A stretch of 64,000 nucleotides of DNA, taken from assembly GCF_001411555.2 (NCBI RefSeq), contig NC_049907.1, positions 9,246,243 through 9,310,242 of the forward strand. Direction: 5' to 3'. Position numbers and translations under genes: made by a program. This document shows positions 62,660 through 64,000 of the stretch, piece after piece. The notes beneath the pieces are model-generated. The model did not search any database. It had not been told where the DNA came from and saw nothing but the letters and a program-made list of their open reading frames with translations. The stretch is from Juglans regia (taxonomy: Eukaryota; Streptophyta; Magnoliopsida; Fagales; Juglandaceae). The stretch's first letter is position 1. Each line of letters starts with the position of its first letter.

Positions 62660-64000
62660 TTTTTTTTTTTTTTAATTAAACCTCCTTTGTATTACTTATG
62701 AGATATCTGTATACAAACTTTCCTGTAAAACAATGCTTTGGATTTCTGGTGGAACACTCTCCATCAAGATTTTTTCCTCAACTATAGAAAGAGACATTTT
62801 TGCAAGCTTATGCGCAACTTGATTACAATCTCTAAACGTATGTTGTACTATCCAACTTGGTATGTTCTTCAATACTCCTTTCACATCTTCAACCATTTGA
62901 CCAAACCATTCCCAACTTTCCTCTTCACTATTTACTGCCTTCACAACCATTAAGGCATCTCCCTCAAAAACAACTCTATCCATATGCAGATCTGCACATA
63001 GTTTCATTGCTCTCCACAGAGCTTTTGTCTCAGCAACTATTGGACTGTAGTAACCTCTCTTCGAACTGCACAGGGATACCATAACCTCCCCCTTATCATT
63101 CCTTGCAACAATACAAATTCCCATAATACCTTCCTTTTGATTCAAGCCAGCGTCCCAGTTAACTTTCACCTGATCACAACGTGGGGCCTTCCATTTGCTA
63201 CCTCTTCTTCCTATTGCAGAAACCACGTCCATTCCCTTCACAGATACCTGAGCCATCTGGAAATCTTCTAGTGTTGCTGCAGCTTGTTCAAGAATTGCAC
63301 CAGGGTTAGCAAACTTTTTTTCAAAGATAAGATTATTCCTTCTCAGCCATACCCCCCTCATCACCACTGTCACCAACTCCAGCTCCCCTTTGAGTAACTT
63401 TTTAAACCACATATCCCACAACTCAGTAAGTTGCAGCTCCTCACTCGACCATTTCTGCAAGGGACTCTTCTGTTCAGCCCAGACATCCATTGCTCCTCGA
63501 CAACTCCATACAGCATGAGTTACAGACTCCATCTCTGATTCACACACAGGGCAGCAAGGATTGTCCACCACTTTCCTCTTAAACAAATTCCTTCTAGTTG
63601 GTAAACAATCATTTAGAGCTTTCCAAAGAAAAACTTTAACTACTCCCGGCACATTTAAGCTCCAAATCTTCTTCCAATCAAGCTTTGCCCCTTCTAACTG
63701 TTCCCATTTTTCCCTCCTCTTCCTTCCCACCTCTAAATAATAGGCACTTCTCACACTAAACAGCCCATCTTTTGTAGATCCCCAAATCTGTTTGTCAGGC
63801 ATACCAGATTTACTCAAAGGCAAGCTGCACACAACCATGGCTTCATCCTCATTAAGAACCTCCCTTATCAGAACTTCCTTCCATTCCCCACAATTGGAGT
63901 CAATGAATTCACTAACTCTCGCCTCTCTGCTAAGAACAGCAACAGGAGATTGAATACAGTTAGTTAACAAAGTTGGAATCCATTTGTCACCCCAAACCTT
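62660..64000 (-). mobile_element. LINE 3' part, continues beyond the window
   Basis: The A-tail is seen as a T-run at 62659-62676 and the ORF2 end runs up to the window edge on the minus strand. It is the best kept LINE in the window. The 5' end and target duplication lie outside. Confidence 0.85.
62696..63970 (-). CDS. LINE ORF2 C-terminal part: zf-RVT and RNase H, uninterrupted
   Basis: A 424-residue frame without stops. It includes DGLFSVRSAYYL and KIWSLNVPGVVKVFLWKAL, then the zinc-binding CCPVCESEMESVTHAVWSC (about 140-158), a long linker, then RNase H with VKVNWDAGLNQ, VAETKALWRA, VVFEGDALMVVKAV and NQVAHKLAKMSLS. Three catalytic acidic positions are present; the last motif has His, usual for this plant family. 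The frame start is arbitrary, since the real ORF2 extends further 5' beyond 64000. The element is relatively young or still active elsewhere. A domesticated RNase H-like gene is an alternative, but the A-tail right after the stop argues for a LINE. Confidence 0.85.
   Translation of the reverse strand: MLTNCIQSPVAVLSREARVSEFIDSNCGEWKEVLIREVLNEDEAMVVCSLPLSKSGMPDKQIWGSTKDGLFSVRSAYYLEVGRKRREKWEQLEGAKLDWKKIWSLNVPGVVKVFLWKALNDCLPTRRNLFKRKVVDNPCCPVCESEMESVTHAVWSCRGAMDVWAEQKSPLQKWSSEELQLTELWDMWFKKLLKGELELVTVVMRGVWLRRNNLIFEKKFANPGAILEQAAATLEDFQMAQVSVKGMDVVSAIGRRGSKWKAPRCDQVKVNWDAGLNQKEGIMGICIVARNDKGEVMVSLCSSKRGYYSPIVAETKALWRAMKLCADLHMDRVVFEGDALMVVKAVNSEEESWEWFGQMVEDVKGVLKNIPSWIVQHTFRDCNQVAHKLAKMSLSIVEEKILMESVPPEIQSIVLQESLYTDIS

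Overview
The window is nuclear DNA of a woody flowering plant: AT-rich, intron-containing genes, plant-type LINE, copia, LTR and hAT relics, and many small MITEs. A Fagales/Juglandaceae-like tree fits the overall look, but that is an impression and not demonstrated. Only three genes look intact: two class III (GH18, hevamine-type) acidic chitinases on the minus strand and one F-box gene on the plus strand that matches HAWAIIAN SKIRT (HWS).

Layout. Positions 1-20 are the start of a first chitinase gene whose body lies outside the window. From about 1039 to 23110 (unit 1) and again from about 33684 to 49130 (unit 2) the same long segment occurs in direct tandem. Each unit carries, in order, a decayed hAT transposon, the first coding part of a D-type cyclin (CYCD5-like) split by an old LTR, a MITE, short tandem repeats, a copia-type element sitting in the signal-peptide region of a dead chitinase, a second MITE family, and an apparently intact chitinase (20045-21309 and 46985-48250). 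A third unit seems to begin at 49367. A scrap of chitinase 3' flank at 33249 hints at another, mostly lost, unit. Between the two units lies a nearly complete but broken LINE (25857-31740, minus strand).

Because the two units are paralogous, one often serves as the empty site for insertions in the other. LINE 1499-3453 (14-bp target duplication) and the 2.84-kb LTR 16645-19486 (5-bp duplication) are only in unit 1. Two Mutator-like MITEs with 9-bp duplications (38013-38514 and 43868-44104), a further MITE at 45323 and a hairpin element in the chitinase promoter (48320-48900) are only in unit 2. LINE 49462-50419 (14-bp duplication) lies in the presumed third unit.

From 50434 to 57480 there is mostly gene-free sequence with MITEs, microsatellites and a Ty3/gypsy scrap. 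HWS occupies about 57540-60860. It has a likely 5'-UTR intron, and a MITE lies between its start codon and its F-box; the MITE appears to be spliced out as a 206-bp intron. The right edge (62660-64000) is the 3' part of another LINE with a long open frame.

Functionally, the chitinases are secreted defence enzymes that expand by tandem duplication while transposons remodel their promoters. HWS is an SCF-type F-box protein and is unrelated to the array. All calls come from reading the sequence; no database search was run.
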